DNA of 37,022 bases from a virus (IMGVR_UViG_3300020385_000003:1-37022); one strand, 5' to 3'; shown: positions 1 to 8,610, counted from the first letter of the stretch. Program-made: numbers and translations. Notes: generated by a model from the letters alone, not told the origin.

Positions 1-28
1 TCTCAGCGAGCTGTGAGTGACAGCGTTA
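1..28. repeat. Terminal overlap, left copy (circular assembly)
   Basis: Bases 1-28 are identical to 36995-37022. The tail fibre frame passes through this point without interruption, so the overlap marks a circular contig cut at an arbitrary place, not a biological terminal repeat. Confidence 0.9.
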
Positions 29-1038
29 CGTCGAACAGTTCAAACGTAGCAGCAAGCTCTAAAGCGGCGACGACTGCTTACAATAAAGCTAAATCAGCAT
101 ACGATTTGGCTTTAGGGCTTGGTAGTCGGATTAATCCTAACTATCTGATTAATTCCGATTTCAGCTTAAATCAGCGGGGGCATGTTGGAAAGCCAGATTT
201 TGAGGGTCAGTTTGTCATCGACGGGTGGTGTGTGACTGATGTTGATAACGCTGTTTCAGTCAAAAACTCGAAGCTATCTACTGATCATGACCAGGCATTC
301 ACGCATTACATGCAACTTGATGGGCGAGGTAAGATTACGTTTACTCAAAGAATAGAAAGATTATCTGTTTTTGTCGGGCAAACAGTAACGATGAGCCTGT
401 GGGTATCGGAGGCATCTTTAGTCAAAGATGATGGTTGGATTGTGCTTTATAATCCTATTGATGGTTATCTTTCCCGTTCATTAGTTAAGTTGACGCTTAG
501 CGCAACGGGAGAACGAGACAACTATGGATGGGTTAGGTACTCCGCGACCTGTCAGGTTCCAAGAACGAATAACACCGCCTTTCTTGATGATGATGCATTT
601 TTAGAGCTGAATATAAAATTTTCTGTGAGCGGAAATAATCAGGGCTTTTCTGGTGTTAAGTTTGAGAAAAGTTCAGTTGCTACGGAATATGTTGCCGACA
701 CATTATCAGTGAACAAAGCTAACTGTCAGCCCCGTTTTTATTCGGCAACATCTTTCTTTTACGTAAACCACAAAATGACTGCTGAATATGAAAAGGAAAT
801 CCAAATTAGTTTGCCGTATCAGCTTCGAAAGCCTTCTGAGTGGACTTACATCACATCGGCGGGGGCAATTAAAAGCGACATTTTCCAGTTTGTTGGTGAT
901 GCAGATGTGGGATTAATTTGGTTTCAAGGCACACTGAGAAACAAATATGCAGCAGCGATTGGCGACTCTTGGGTTTCGTGGAAAGTTGATGCTGAGCTAA
1001 GACCGACGCAAACTCATAACCAAACCCGCCCGAAATGA
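1..1038 (+). CDS. H: Tail fibre protein, C-terminal part (gpH-like), continues from the right end
   Basis: This is the 3' portion of the tail fibre gene whose start is at 35516. The frame is open from base 1. Joining the two window ends across the 28-base overlap gives one reading frame of 838 codons plus stop. The part here begins with a Ser/Ala-rich helical stretch and ends in a beta-rich region without a recognised enzymatic motif, as expected for the receptor-binding tip of a fibre. A GTG at 13 could be mistaken for a start, but it lies inside the longer frame. No tail-fibre assembly chaperone gene of the P2 gpG type follows; the next gene is a small unrelated one at 1109. The fibre role follows from the P2-like N-terminal half and the position after gpI. 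Host specificity cannot be read from the sequence. Confidence 0.85.
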   Translation, partial: SQRAVSDSVTSNSSNVAASSKAATTAYNKAKSAYDLALGLGSRINPNYLINSDFSLNQRGHVGKPDFEGQFVIDGWCVTDVDNAVSVKNSKLSTDHDQAFTHYMQLDGRGKITFTQRIERLSVFVGQTVTMSLWVSEASLVKDDGWIVLYNPIDGYLSRSLVKLTLSATGERDNYGWVRYSATCQVPRTNNTAFLDDDAFLELNIKFSVSGNNQGFSGVKFEKSSVATEYVADTLSVNKANCQPRFYSATSFFYVNHKMTAEYEKEIQISLPYQLRKPSEWTYITSAGAIKSDIFQFVGDADVGLIWFQGTLRNKYAAAIGDSWVSWKVDAELRPTQTHNQTRPK

Positions 1039-1067
1039 TAAGAATCACCCAATAATCACAAACTAAG

Positions 1068-1090
1068 CCGCCCAACGAGGCGGTTTTTTT
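1068..1090 (+). terminator. Rho-independent terminator after the tail fibre gene
   Basis: The stem CCGCC / GGCGG with a 6-base loop is followed by seven T. It lies 30 bases after the fibre stop and 18 bases before the next start, so it separates the baseplate-fibre genes from the sheath-tube genes, or attenuates between them. Confidence 0.8.
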
Positions 1091-1108
1091 ACGCCTAAAG
1101 GAAAGCCA

Positions 1109-1294
1109 ATGGCAGATAAAAAAGCAGTACCCAAAGCGCAAAGCGCGTCGAACGAACCGCAAGATTACGAAGTGTTGAGAAAGTTTCGATTATCCGGTCG
1201 CTACCATCCGAAAGGTTCAACGCTCTCCCTTAAACCTTCACAGGCGAATTACTTCGTCACAACTGAAAAACTGAAACTGAAAGGGGCGAAATAA
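1109..1294 (+). CDS. Small protein preceding the tail sheath, function unknown
   Basis: A 61-residue basic protein with a good ribosome binding site (AAAGGAAAG) before the ATG. Its stop overlaps the sheath start in a TAATG arrangement, so the two are translationally coupled. The N-terminal third is Lys/Ala/Ser-rich and probably disordered. The rest (KFRLSGRYHPKGSTLSL, then a segment ending in LKLKG) has the look of a small beta-barrel with a 'G-x-x-x-x-G-x-x-L-x-L' pattern that I have seen in short proteins placed in front of sheath genes in Mu- and VHML-like tails. No function is known to me. A structural or assembly role is inferred from position only. Confidence 0.6.
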   Translation: MADKKAVPKAQSASNEPQDYEVLRKFRLSGRYHPKGSTLSLKPSQANYFVTTEKLKLKGAK

Positions 1295-2427
1295 TGGCAG
1301 CAACAACAAATATGAATCACAACGGTATCACGGTTGAAACCAGTGAGCCGTTGCCGTCTCTTGGTGGCGTCGGCGGTCAACGCGGCGGGGTTATCGGTGA
1401 AGTCGCAGCAGTAAAAGAGGGAACGCAATTTAACTTCCCGTTTACGGTGCGTAGTGAGAAAGATTTAACGCTCATTGACGAAACAAGCACGCTCTACCAT
1501 TCGGTGAAATTCTTGCTTGAAAAGGCGGGTGTACCGATTGAAGTCGTGGTCGTTGAAAAGGCCGCAAAAGATGCCGATACGATAAAAAACATCATCGGTG
1601 GTGTGGATGAAATCGACGGCCAATTACTTGGCCTCGAAGCGTTTAAAGCGTGTCGTGATGTGCCGACTAACATCGGTGTGGCTTCCTTTTGTGATGTCAG
1701 CCTTTCGAATGCGGTCGCGGGTGTATGTGAAAAGGTGTACGCCGAGGGGTGGGTGAATGCCCCCGATACCAACACGAAACAAGCGCTCGATTTCGGCCTT
1801 CAACACGGCGAAGCACACAAGAAGGTGTGGTCGGTAGACGTTCGCGGTGAGCGTTGGGATCACCCAATCCCCCCTGCCATGTATGGCATGGCGGCGCGGC
1901 TTTCGGTGAAGCCGTGGCAAACCCCGAACGGTAGCACTTTGTTACTGGACGACCTCGCGCGTGATGTCAGTTACACGGTTAATGATTCGGGCAGCGAAGC
2001 GGTTGAGCTGAATAAAAAAGGGGTATCGCTTGCCGTTGCCGACCCGAACGGCGGGATCATGTTTCTTGGCAACCGAACCCTGTCGGGGGATTTTGGCAAT
2101 ATCATCGGTATTGAAAACCAATTGATACGTGAAATTATCAAATCACACCGCGACACGATGAAATACAACTTAGATTTGGATTTCTTCAAAAGCCGCATTG
2201 CACAGCTAAACAATTGGGGTAAGACGCTCAAAGCCGACGACGCACTGATTGATTTTAACGTGTACTTACACCCAACGCGCAACACCGTAGACCGTTACAA
2301 CAACGGTGAATGGGTGCTTGTGATTGATTGGGCGGGATACCGTCCAAACGAGCACAGCATTGTTGAGCTAAACCAAGTTAATCACATCGTCGAAACGTTT
2401 GTTGGCGAAATCGTAAAAGGAATCTAG
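1294..2427 (+). CDS. FI: Contractile tail sheath protein (P2 gpFI type)
   Basis: A 377-residue protein forming the contractile outer tail tube of a myovirus. The N-terminal region shows the typical sheath opening (GITVETSEPLPSLGG, then R-G-G-V-I-G-E-V). The C-terminal third has NYHPTRN-like features: around residues 325-340 it reads VYLHPTRNTVDRYNNGEWVL, as in P2/Mu sheath C-termini. The length is close to P2 FI (396 residues). It is immediately followed by the tube gene with a 3-base gap, the normal P2 order FI-FII. The ATG overlaps the preceding stop. This is one of the most certain calls in the tail module and shows that the virion is a myovirus. Confidence 0.92.
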   Translation: MAATTNMNHNGITVETSEPLPSLGGVGGQRGGVIGEVAAVKEGTQFNFPFTVRSEKDLTLIDETSTLYHSVKFLLEKAGVPIEVVVVEKAAKDADTIKNIIGGVDEIDGQLLGLEAFKACRDVPTNIGVASFCDVSLSNAVAGVCEKVYAEGWVNAPDTNTKQALDFGLQHGEAHKKVWSVDVRGERWDHPIPPAMYGMAARLSVKPWQTPNGSTLLLDDLARDVSYTVNDSGSEAVELNKKGVSLAVADPNGGIMFLGNRTLSGDFGNIIGIENQLIREIIKSHRDTMKYNLDLDFFKSRIAQLNNWGKTLKADDALIDFNVYLHPTRNTVDRYNNGEWVLVIDWAGYRPNEHSIVELNQVNHIVETFVGEIVKGI

Positions 2428-2430
2428 AGC

Positions 2431-2889
2431 ATGTCAGGTCGAGTAATACGAGCGCGTAAATTCGTAGTGGGTGGCGTTAAGGTTACAAACTACATTGAAG
2501 ACTTTGAACAACCCGAGTTCAACAAGGTATACGACAAGCTCGGTGGTTCATTCGTTGAATCGAGTGAGCACGTTGGCTTTGAAGAAGTGAAGTGGAAAAT
2601 CACCATTAAAGGCATTAATGCTCAAATCGTGCGTGACGCCTTAACGATGGGTGATGAAACGGTGTGTATCTTTACTGAAAAAGGCAAAGACGGCAGCGCA
2701 GACTATAACAGTGTTCACACGATGACGGGTGAGGTATCCGTTAAGTTCTCACCAAGCAAGATGAAAGAACGTCAAACCATCACGCTTGAAGGCAGCATTC
2801 AGCGTTACAGTTGGCTAGAGAACGGGACACCAATTCACGATATTGATATCCCGAACGGTGATTACCTCATTGGCGGTAAAAAATACTAA
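2431..2889 (+). CDS. FII: Major tail tube protein (P2 gpFII type)
   Basis: A 152-residue inner tail tube protein. The family pattern is visible: an N-terminal segment on charged residues (RARKFVVGGVKVTNYIEDFEQPEF), a central W-K-I-T-I-K-G segment near residue 55, and a C-terminal beta strand with 'ITLEGSIQRYSW'. P2 FII is 172 residues, so this is slightly short but in range. It lies 3 bases after the sheath stop and is followed by a terminator. The tube polymerises inside the sheath and is the channel for DNA ejection. The call rests on order plus the general pattern. Confidence 0.88.
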   Translation: MSGRVIRARKFVVGGVKVTNYIEDFEQPEFNKVYDKLGGSFVESSEHVGFEEVKWKITIKGINAQIVRDALTMGDETVCIFTEKGKDGSADYNSVHTMTGEVSVKFSPSKMKERQTITLEGSIQRYSWLENGTPIHDIDIPNGDYLIGGKKY

Positions 2890-2903
2890 TCAGTTAATCA
2901 TAT

Positions 2904-2935
2904 AAGAGGGGGCGTGTTTGCTCCCTCTTTTTTTT
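2904..2935 (+). terminator. Rho-independent terminator after the tail tube gene
   Basis: The stem AAGAGGG / CCCTCTT is followed by a run of T reaching 2935. It lies between tube and chaperone and probably lowers expression of the downstream chaperone and tape measure relative to the abundant sheath and tube. Confidence 0.8.
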
Positions 2936-2947
2936 GGACGAAAGACC

Positions 2948-3505
2948 ATGAAAAATTCAAAAGCGACCAAGCCCCAAGACTTTTTAGAAAAGACCTTTAC
3001 GCTACTTCAACCCGTTGGTGATGATAATCAAACTGAAAGTGTCACCGTCAAACCGATCACTGTGGCTCAAAATGTTGAACTTAAATTGCCCGATGAGAAG
3101 TTTGAGTTAGAAGACCAAGTACGCCTTGTCATTGTGTCGACGGGGTTAACGGAAGATGAAGTGTATTCACTGACTAAACCGGATTTTAATTCGATCTTTG
3201 AAGCCGCTTATAACTTTCTTACGCTCGATGCTTATCACTTAGCGGGTAAAGATATCAGCGAATCAAAATTTGAACTGAATTTGTTGTTTACGGGTGATCG
3301 TCACATCCAGTTTAAATACCCAACGTTACGCCTGTCTAAGCAATCCCAAGACTTTACCGACGACGTAGAACGCGCCGTATTCATTATCTCGAACATCACC
3401 GATTTAGACGGGGATGAAGTCGAAAATATGGTGATGCCTGATTACCGTTCGCTTGTGAGTCATACCAATGATTTTTTATTGAATCCGGCGGCATTTTATC
3501 AGTAG
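2948..3505 (+). CDS. E: Tail assembly chaperone, short form (gpE type)
   Basis: A 185-residue acidic cytoplasmic protein. It lies between tube and tape measure, where P2 E and lambda G sit, and it carries an overlapping -1 reading frame downstream. I chose ATG 2948 (MKNSKATKPQDF). An upstream in-frame TTG at 2918 falls inside the terminator hairpin and is unlikely. Tail assembly chaperones bind the tape measure protein while the tube polymerises and are absent from the finished virion. The short form ends at TAG 3503-3505. Its last codons contain the heptamer T TTT TTA, which is in frame for a -1 slip (see the separate entry). It is larger than P2 gpE (91 residues). Confidence 0.85.
   Translation: MKNSKATKPQDFLEKTFTLLQPVGDDNQTESVTVKPITVAQNVELKLPDEKFELEDQVRLVIVSTGLTEDEVYSLTKPDFNSIFEAAYNFLTLDAYHLAGKDISESKFELNLLFTGDRHIQFKYPTLRLSKQSQDFTDDVERAVFIISNITDLDGDEVENMVMPDYRSLVSHTNDFLLNPAAFYQ
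3472..3478 (+). promoter_or_regulatory. Slippery heptamer for -1 ribosomal frameshift
   Basis: T TTT TTA lies exactly in the X XXY YYZ phasing relative to the chaperone frame (codons GAT TTT TTA TTG). Nine codons later the zero frame stops, while the -1 frame stays open for 52 codons and ends just where the tape measure begins. This is the classical arrangement of tail chaperone genes (lambda G/GT, P2 E/E'). Confidence 0.88.
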
Positions 3506-3636
3506 AAAGCGTTGAGCGAATCATCGACGTGACGACGCTCAAGGGAACACCCGAGAGCGACGTTTTGAACTGGACGAATCAAAATGCACTTCGTCGGTAT
3601 GAGTTAATCCTCTCGGGGTTCGGGGTTAAATTGTGA
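3478..3636 (+). CDS. E': Tail assembly chaperone extension, reached by -1 frameshift (gpE' type)
   Basis: This open segment in the -1 frame relative to gpE has no start codon of its own with a ribosome binding site. It begins at the slippery site and reads IESGGILSVERIID... to ...YELILSGFGVKL before TGA 3634-3636. The fused product would have about 229 residues. In the family, the minor frameshift product links the chaperone to the tube protein. The TGA overlaps the GTG start of the tape measure. The frame is clear by eye. Frameshift efficiency cannot be judged. Confidence 0.85.
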   Translation: MESGGILSVESVERIIDVTTLKGTPESDVLNWTNQNALRRYELILSGFGVKL

Positions 3637-6491
3637 AAAAAAACATATCGCTTGGCATCACCGCCGACGCGACTAGAGCGGTCGCAGAAATTAACAAGGT
3701 TTCTAAAGCTCAAGGAATCCTTGAGGACGCCACCAAAGCGCAAGCAAAAACCCTCAGAGAAACGAAAAAGGGGATCAGTGATGTAAGGTCATACGACACC
3801 TTAAAAACCTCTCTAGGCTTCACTCGTGGCGAAATCGAACAAACGAACACGCGCTTAGAAACCCTTGCGAAAAAACAGAAACAACACGTCGGGTTAACTG
3901 AGGCGGAAACCGTCTCACTCAAGCAGCATCAAAACACGCAAAAATCGTTAAACGAAAAGATCGCGAAAAACATCACGCTGACCGTGACTGAGCAAAACCG
4001 ATTGATTAAATCCACGTCGGAAGTGGAACGATTAACGAAGAAAAAAACCGCTTATGTAAAGCTCACTAAAAAAGAGCAAACCGAAGTTGAAAAACTGACG
4101 GTCAAGCTCTCCTCGTTAAACGCGAAGGAGAAAGCGCAAGTCCGAACCCTTGACGAGTTAAACGGCAAGCTTAAGAAGGCAGGACTAAACACCAATAGCT
4201 TATCAATGGCGCGCAGTGTGGCGAATCGTCGAGCTGAAAAAGCGGCTCAATTGCTTGAGAGAGAGAATCGCCTTTTAGCGCGTTCGGCGGCGTTACAAGA
4301 CCGCAAACGTCAAGCGCTCGACTCGATGCCTAGCGCGCAAATGGTGGGGGTGGGTGTGCTCGCTACCGCTGGGTTTTCCGCGCGACAGTCTATGAATAAC
4401 GAAGCGAATTTTGTGGATGTGGCGAAAAACGTGGAGTTTAAAGACGACACGGATAAAGCCGCTTTTCGTCGTGAACTTAATACGCTTGCCGTTGAAATGG
4501 CGGGGGTGAGTGACGCTGATGTAATGAAAATTGCGGCGGGTGGTGCGAATGGGGGTATTGGTCGAGATAAGCTAGGCCAATACACCGAGGACACGATTAA
4601 AACCGCGACCGCGTGGGATATGACCGCCGAGGAAGCCGCGAGCAAGGGTATGGCCTTGCGTAATTCGATGGGCTACAAGGACGACCCGACCACCGAAGGC
4701 GACGAGGGTCGCGATCAATTCCTCATCATGAGCAACATGATCAACGACGTTGCGAATAAAAACGGCGGTGTGAGTGGTAAAGACTTGCTCGGCGTGATGA
4801 GTCGTCGAGGGGCGCAGTTAACGAACGCAGGATTCACCGAACAAGGGGCGCTTGCCTTATCGGGGGCGCTGTTGTCGAAAGGCGCAGCCGAAGAAGAAGC
4901 CGCCACCGCAACAGCAGGTATAACCCGCGCCCTAGTAGCGGGGGAGAACGCGACAGGCTCACAAAAGGAGGTGTATGAAAAGCTCGGCATGGACTCCGAA
5001 AGCGTGGCGGAGGGCATGCAAACCGATGCGATGGGAACGTTAACGGGCGTACTCGATGCAATCAACGATCTCGATGCAGTTGAGCAAAGTTCAACAATCA
5101 GCAAACTGTTTGGTGAAGAGGCCGCTCCTCATGTTCAAAAAATCCTTAAAGACACGCAGACCCTAAAGAAGATTCAAGGGGATGCGTTAGCCGCAGAAAA
5201 AGACTATCAAAAAGCCAAGACCGACCCGAACGCGGTCGATTCCATCACCGCCGAATACAACAACATAGCAAGCACCAATAAAGCGAAATTTGAGGAAACC
5301 GGAAAGGCGCTCAATAACCTAGCCATTGCGCTAGGTGATCGCTTAATGCCGATGCTCGATCCCGTTTTAGGGGTGACGACAGATATTGCGATGGGGCTTG
5401 CTGACTTCGTGAATGACGGCGGGGCGGCGGTCGATATCTTGTTAGGTATCGGGGCGGCAGTGCTCACGGTAGGCGCAGCGAATACGGCGATTAAGGGCAT
5501 GAAAGCCGTTAAGAACATCGTCGGGATAGGCAAAGAAACGCTCGCGCTCAATGCCGCAGCGAAAGCAACAGAGAAGCACACGAAAGCGCTAGAACGTCAG
5601 GCGGCAGCGTCAGAGCGAGCCGCACGCAATGGCGGCGCTCATGATAGTGCTAGGCGTGATTCTGGTCGAAGTCGCAAACCGTCTCGAAGTCGCCGCCGTG
5701 GTGGAAAGCTCGCGGCTCTTAGTGGCGTTGGAACCAATGTGCTCAACCGACTGAATACGGTTCAATCGAGTGAATCCTTTCAACGAGTACAAAGCTCCAC
5801 CCTTGAAACACGCGCAGGCTCGCGACGCAAAAAGGGAATGCTTGGTATGGGCGTGGGCGCACTTTCCCTACTTGCTGCCCCTGCTTTTGCGGGGGGCGTT
5901 GAGAGTGTCGGCGGTGATGCGTTAGCCACTGCCGCCGACACAGCAGGCGCGGCGGGGGATATAACAGGAGGGCTAGGGAAAGCGTCTAAGCTTGCCAACG
6001 CTGCTAAGTTTATCCGTCCGTTGTCGTTGGGGCTTGATGCGCTTTCGCTCGGCTCTCAAGTTGCCAATGGGGACGCAAAAGGCGTTGCTCAAACAGGCGG
6101 CGGGATTCTCGGAGGTATGGGGGGCGCAGCGCTTGGGGCGACCATTGGTTCATTCATATTACCAGGTATAGGGACGGCGGTTGGCGGTGCGATTGGTGGC
6201 ATGGTGGGCGACGGTATCGGTGCCAATATTGGCGAGTCAATTTTTAATTGGTTCTCATCCGATGAACTGCCCGATAAGACCGAGGAGATTAAAAAGGTAC
6301 AAGAGAAGCAAGCCATAGCGAAACAAGCCGCGCCGACCACGTTTGCGCCAGTGTTAACCGTTGAGGGAACAAGCAACCCGCAAGAAACCGCCGCGCTAAC
6401 TCTCGACGCTATGCGAGCAATGTTCGAGCAGTGGCAGCGAGAGCAAGCCGCTGATATCGGTCAAGATATCGCTCATTCATTAGGGGATTAA
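3633..6491 (+). CDS. T: Tail tape measure protein
   Basis: A 952-residue protein starting at GTG 3633, overlapping the preceding stop. Residues 1-220 are a Lys/Glu/Thr-rich coiled coil. Around residues 250-480 lies a segment typical of the phage-related minor tail / TP901 tape measure core (NVEFKDDTDKAAFRRELNTL, then repeated A-A-G-G patterns). Glycine/alanine-rich hydrophobic stretches near 575-640 and 795-870 fit the membrane-inserting parts released on ejection. Between about 665 and 700 there is a strongly basic RS-type segment (SRKPSRSRRRGG). It sets tail length and helps DNA entry. By the usual 1.5 A per residue rule the tail would be about 140 nm, which is an inference. Confidence 0.9.
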   Translation: MKKNISLGITADATRAVAEINKVSKAQGILEDATKAQAKTLRETKKGISDVRSYDTLKTSLGFTRGEIEQTNTRLETLAKKQKQHVGLTEAETVSLKQHQNTQKSLNEKIAKNITLTVTEQNRLIKSTSEVERLTKKKTAYVKLTKKEQTEVEKLTVKLSSLNAKEKAQVRTLDELNGKLKKAGLNTNSLSMARSVANRRAEKAAQLLERENRLLARSAALQDRKRQALDSMPSAQMVGVGVLATAGFSARQSMNNEANFVDVAKNVEFKDDTDKAAFRRELNTLAVEMAGVSDADVMKIAAGGANGGIGRDKLGQYTEDTIKTATAWDMTAEEAASKGMALRNSMGYKDDPTTEGDEGRDQFLIMSNMINDVANKNGGVSGKDLLGVMSRRGAQLTNAGFTEQGALALSGALLSKGAAEEEAATATAGITRALVAGENATGSQKEVYEKLGMDSESVAEGMQTDAMGTLTGVLDAINDLDAVEQSSTISKLFGEEAAPHVQKILKDTQTLKKIQGDALAAEKDYQKAKTDPNAVDSITAEYNNIASTNKAKFEETGKALNNLAIALGDRLMPMLDPVLGVTTDIAMGLADFVNDGGAAVDILLGIGAAVLTVGAANTAIKGMKAVKNIVGIGKETLALNAAAKATEKHTKALERQAAASERAARNGGAHDSARRDSGRSRKPSRSRRRGGKLAALSGVGTNVLNRLNTVQSSESFQRVQSSTLETRAGSRRKKGMLGMGVGALSLLAAPAFAGGVESVGGDALATAADTAGAAGDITGGLGKASKLANAAKFIRPLSLGLDALSLGSQVANGDAKGVAQTGGGILGGMGGAALGATIGSFILPGIGTAVGGAIGGMVGDGIGANIGESIFNWFSSDELPDKTEEIKKVQEKQAIAKQAAPTTFAPVLTVEGTSNPQETAALTLDAMRAMFEQWQREQAADIGQDIAHSLGD

Positions 6492-6902
6492 ATGCATCAT
6501 TTGGCAATCAACGATCATGTTTTTAGCGTTGTAAAAAACACGGAGAAGAGAAAAAACCCGCTAGAGGGCAGCACTCACACGCTCGATGGTGGTTGGACTA
6601 TATCGGACGCCATCGAAAACCCAAGGCAGGTAAAAACGTCAAGGGCGCTCGATAAGTGGGTGTTAGATGTTATCGCTTTTCGGGGTGATGGAATGGACGA
6701 AGCCGAAGCGATTCGGGCAATCGCAAAGGCTCAGGAGGTGGTCACAATCACCGATGGTCGGGGTAAAAATTGGGGACGATGGACAATCCACAAAGTCAAA
6801 ACCAAGTACACCAAAATCATTGAGCGAGGCGTTTCTCAGGTAGTGAAAATCAATATTTCGTTAGTGGAGTATCGACAAGATGAAAGCACAAGCACGGTAT
6901 AA
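6492..6902 (+). CDS. U: Tail completion protein (P2 gpU type)
   Basis: A 136-residue protein whose ATG directly abuts the tape measure stop. In the P2 order T-U-X-D this position belongs to gpU. The sequence carries the expected small beta-rich pattern (WVLDVIAFRGDGMDEAEAI, later GRGKNWGRWTIHKVKTKYT), resembling the GpU family, which finishes the tail end next to the baseplate. Its 3' end overlaps the start of the X gene by 23 bases. The call is driven by order with fair sequence support. Confidence 0.75.
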   Translation: MHHLAINDHVFSVVKNTEKRKNPLEGSTHTLDGGWTISDAIENPRQVKTSRALDKWVLDVIAFRGDGMDEAEAIRAIAKAQEVVTITDGRGKNWGRWTIHKVKTKYTKIIERGVSQVVKINISLVEYRQDESTSTV

Positions 6903-7095
6903 GGAAACCGTTGGGGGGTTACTTTTTCGCTTGTTTGGCGAGGACTCCGACAAGTTAGAGTCGAAGTTTTACGAAATAAACCCCGAACTGAAAGACCATT
7001 TTTTAGCAGCAGGGCAAGAGGTCAATATCCCTGTCATTGATCCCACGCCCGAAAGCGCCGCAGAGGTTGAGCAAGTGATCGAGGTGTGGGAATGA
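6880..7095 (+). CDS. X: Tail protein X (LysM-like, P2 gpX type)
   Basis: A 71-residue protein with the compact LysM-like pattern of the gpX family: ARYKETVGGLLFRLFG, then 'YEINPELKDHFLAAGQEVNIP' with a final hydrophobic turn. It lies between U and D as in P2. Its stop overlaps the D start in an ATGA arrangement, giving tight coupling. LysM-like domains bind peptidoglycan or pack in the baseplate hub. The acidic C-terminal tail (ESAAEVEQVIEVWE) is less conserved in the family. Confidence 0.85.
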   Translation: MKAQARYKETVGGLLFRLFGEDSDKLESKFYEINPELKDHFLAAGQEVNIPVIDPTPESAAEVEQVIEVWE

Positions 7096-8045
7096 TCATC
7101 AAACTTAAGGGGGCGAGGTCACAAGACCTTGAAACCGCCCTTACCCGTTGGTCGCTGACCGACGAAAGCGGGGATAGTGCCGACCGCGCAAGTCTGACAC
7201 TGGATGCGGATGAGCTGGACTTTATACCATCAAGCGGCAGTGAGTATGCGATTACGGTAAACGGTGAGGCGAGAGGGGTTTTTGAAGTGTCAGCCATTGA
7301 GGAAATGCTTCACCCTGCAAAAATCATTGTTCAACTGTCCCCCGCTAAATTCAACATCAAAGACCCGACCGGATTTCGAGAACCTAGAAAAAAGACGTTT
7401 CCGGTCGCCACGGTTGCCGACGTAGTAACGGCTGTGATGCAGCCGCATGGCTACACGGTAAGAGTTGATCCAGAACTCGCCAATCTAGCAACCCCCCACC
7501 TCAATCAAAACGAAGAAACCGACGCCGCTTTTATACGACGTATCGCGAAGAAATTCGACGCCGTAGCGAAGCCCGTTAACCGTCTTTATATCTTTGGAAA
7601 AAAGGGGAACATCACCACGCTTTCGGGCGGCGAAAAACGTTCAGTTTCGATAACCCCGAAAACTTTACTCAAAGATACAGGGAAGATTCAGCACCCCTCG
7701 AACGTGAGAAAGAAAGGTGTTAAAGCCAGTTATCGAGAGACGGAATCCGGCGTGAACGGTGAGGCATTGGTTGGTGATGAACCTTTTCACTTTATCAAAG
7801 AGGTGTTCACCAATGAGGCCGAGGCAACCGAAAGAGCCAAGGCGAAATTGAAAGAACTCAGCCGAAAAGGTCAGACGTTCACAGGCACAGTGGAAGGGCA
7901 AGCGGGGTATTTTGCAGAGTCAGTTTTGACATTAGACGGCTTTAACAATCCTCGAACGGGGGGCAAGTGGTCGGTTGATTCTGTGACGCTCTCCGGCTCC
8001 CGTACGTCCTACACCATTTCAATCAAAGCAACACGACCTACCTAA
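7092..8045 (+). CDS. D: Baseplate hub protein (P2 late control gpD type)
   Basis: A 317-residue protein. I chose ATG 7092 (MIIKLKGARS) in an ATGA overlap with the X stop rather than the in-frame GTG at 7086. The sequence follows the gpD/Mu gp44/T4 gp27 hub pattern. There is an early 'SLTLDADELDF' strand with a Gly-Ser-x-Tyr motif, a middle 'QNEETDAAFIRRIAKKFDAVAKPVNRLYIFGKKG' segment characteristic of the family, and a C-terminal 'GGKWSVDSVTLSGSRTSYTISIKATRP'. It forms the hub to which the gpV spike attaches. It is the last structural gene before lysis, as in P2-like phages with permuted order. Confidence 0.92.
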   Translation: MIIKLKGARSQDLETALTRWSLTDESGDSADRASLTLDADELDFIPSSGSEYAITVNGEARGVFEVSAIEEMLHPAKIIVQLSPAKFNIKDPTGFREPRKKTFPVATVADVVTAVMQPHGYTVRVDPELANLATPHLNQNEETDAAFIRRIAKKFDAVAKPVNRLYIFGKKGNITTLSGGEKRSVSITPKTLLKDTGKIQHPSNVRKKGVKASYRETESGVNGEALVGDEPFHFIKEVFTNEAEATERAKAKLKELSRKGQTFTGTVEGQAGYFAESVLTLDGFNNPRTGGKWSVDSVTLSGSRTSYTISIKATRPT

Positions 8046-8060
8046 TTTAATGGAGCAATT

Positions 8061-8588
8061 ATGAAGTATCCGCAAGCGTTTCTAATCGCGTTTGAGCGCG
8101 TGATTGGTCATGAAGGAAAGTATCAGAACCTATACGACGACCGTGGGAACTGGACAACGGGCGTCGTTGGCGAGGGTGAGCGTAAAGGTACTAAGTTTGG
8201 TATTGCTTCGATGAGTTACCCTCACCTCAATATTAAGCGGCTCACTATCGAGCAAGCTAAAGAGATTTACTACCGTGATTTCTGGCTCAAGCTTGGCGGT
8301 GAAGCGTTTCACAAGGCCGTGATGTATCAGTTATTCGATGCATCAATCAATCACGGTGGTTGGCGGGCTATTCGTTTCTTACAACGTGCCGTAGGCGCTA
8401 AAGACGATGGTTATTACGGCAGGCTCACCGAGGCAGCTATTAAAGCCTCTGATCACAATGATGTGCTTTTAAAGTTCTTAGCAGAGCGTTTGGACTTTAT
8501 GAACGACATTAAAGCGTGGTCTCAGTTCTCGCGTGGGTGGTCGCAACGAATTGCGGAAAACCTCCGCTTAGCAGCAATTGATAATTAA
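8061..8588 (+). CDS. Endolysin, GH108-type lysozyme with peptidoglycan-binding domain
   Basis: A 175-residue protein with a good ribosome binding site (TGGAG). Residues 1-90 match the glycoside hydrolase 108 (DUF847) pattern: FERVIGHEGKY with the catalytic Glu at residue 18, then YDDRGNWTTGVVGEGERKGTKFGI. The C-terminal half (about 95-150, YQLFDASINHGGWRAIRFLQRAVGAKDDGYYG) is the predicted peptidoglycan-binding domain 3. It cleaves the glycan backbone during lysis. There is no N-terminal signal or SAR segment, so release to the periplasm needs a holin; candidates are the product at 8662 and the one at 22562. It is followed at once by one of the five 22-bp palindromes. Confidence 0.92.
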   Translation: MKYPQAFLIAFERVIGHEGKYQNLYDDRGNWTTGVVGEGERKGTKFGIASMSYPHLNIKRLTIEQAKEIYYRDFWLKLGGEAFHKAVMYQLFDASINHGGWRAIRFLQRAVGAKDDGYYGRLTEAAIKASDHNDVLLKFLAERLDFMNDIKAWSQFSRGWSQRIAENLRLAAIDN

Positions 8589-8610
8589 TGTATATCATTG
8601 GTCATATACA
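8589..8610. repeat. 22-bp palindrome, copy 1 of 5 (candidate parS-like site)
   Basis: TGTATAT-N8-ATATACA with N8 = CATTGGTC. It starts at the base after the endolysin stop. The same palindrome with related N8 recurs at 12889, 14143, 23358 and 24397, always between genes. Confidence 0.8.

Noticed and set aside
2918-2947. TTG start for the tail chaperone
   Set aside because: It lies in the loop of the terminator hairpin. ATG 2948 is the sensible start.
4310-6376. Several minus-strand frames opposite the tape measure gene
   Set aside because: They are shadows caused by the Ala/Gly-rich codons of the tape measure. None has a start signal or a family pattern.
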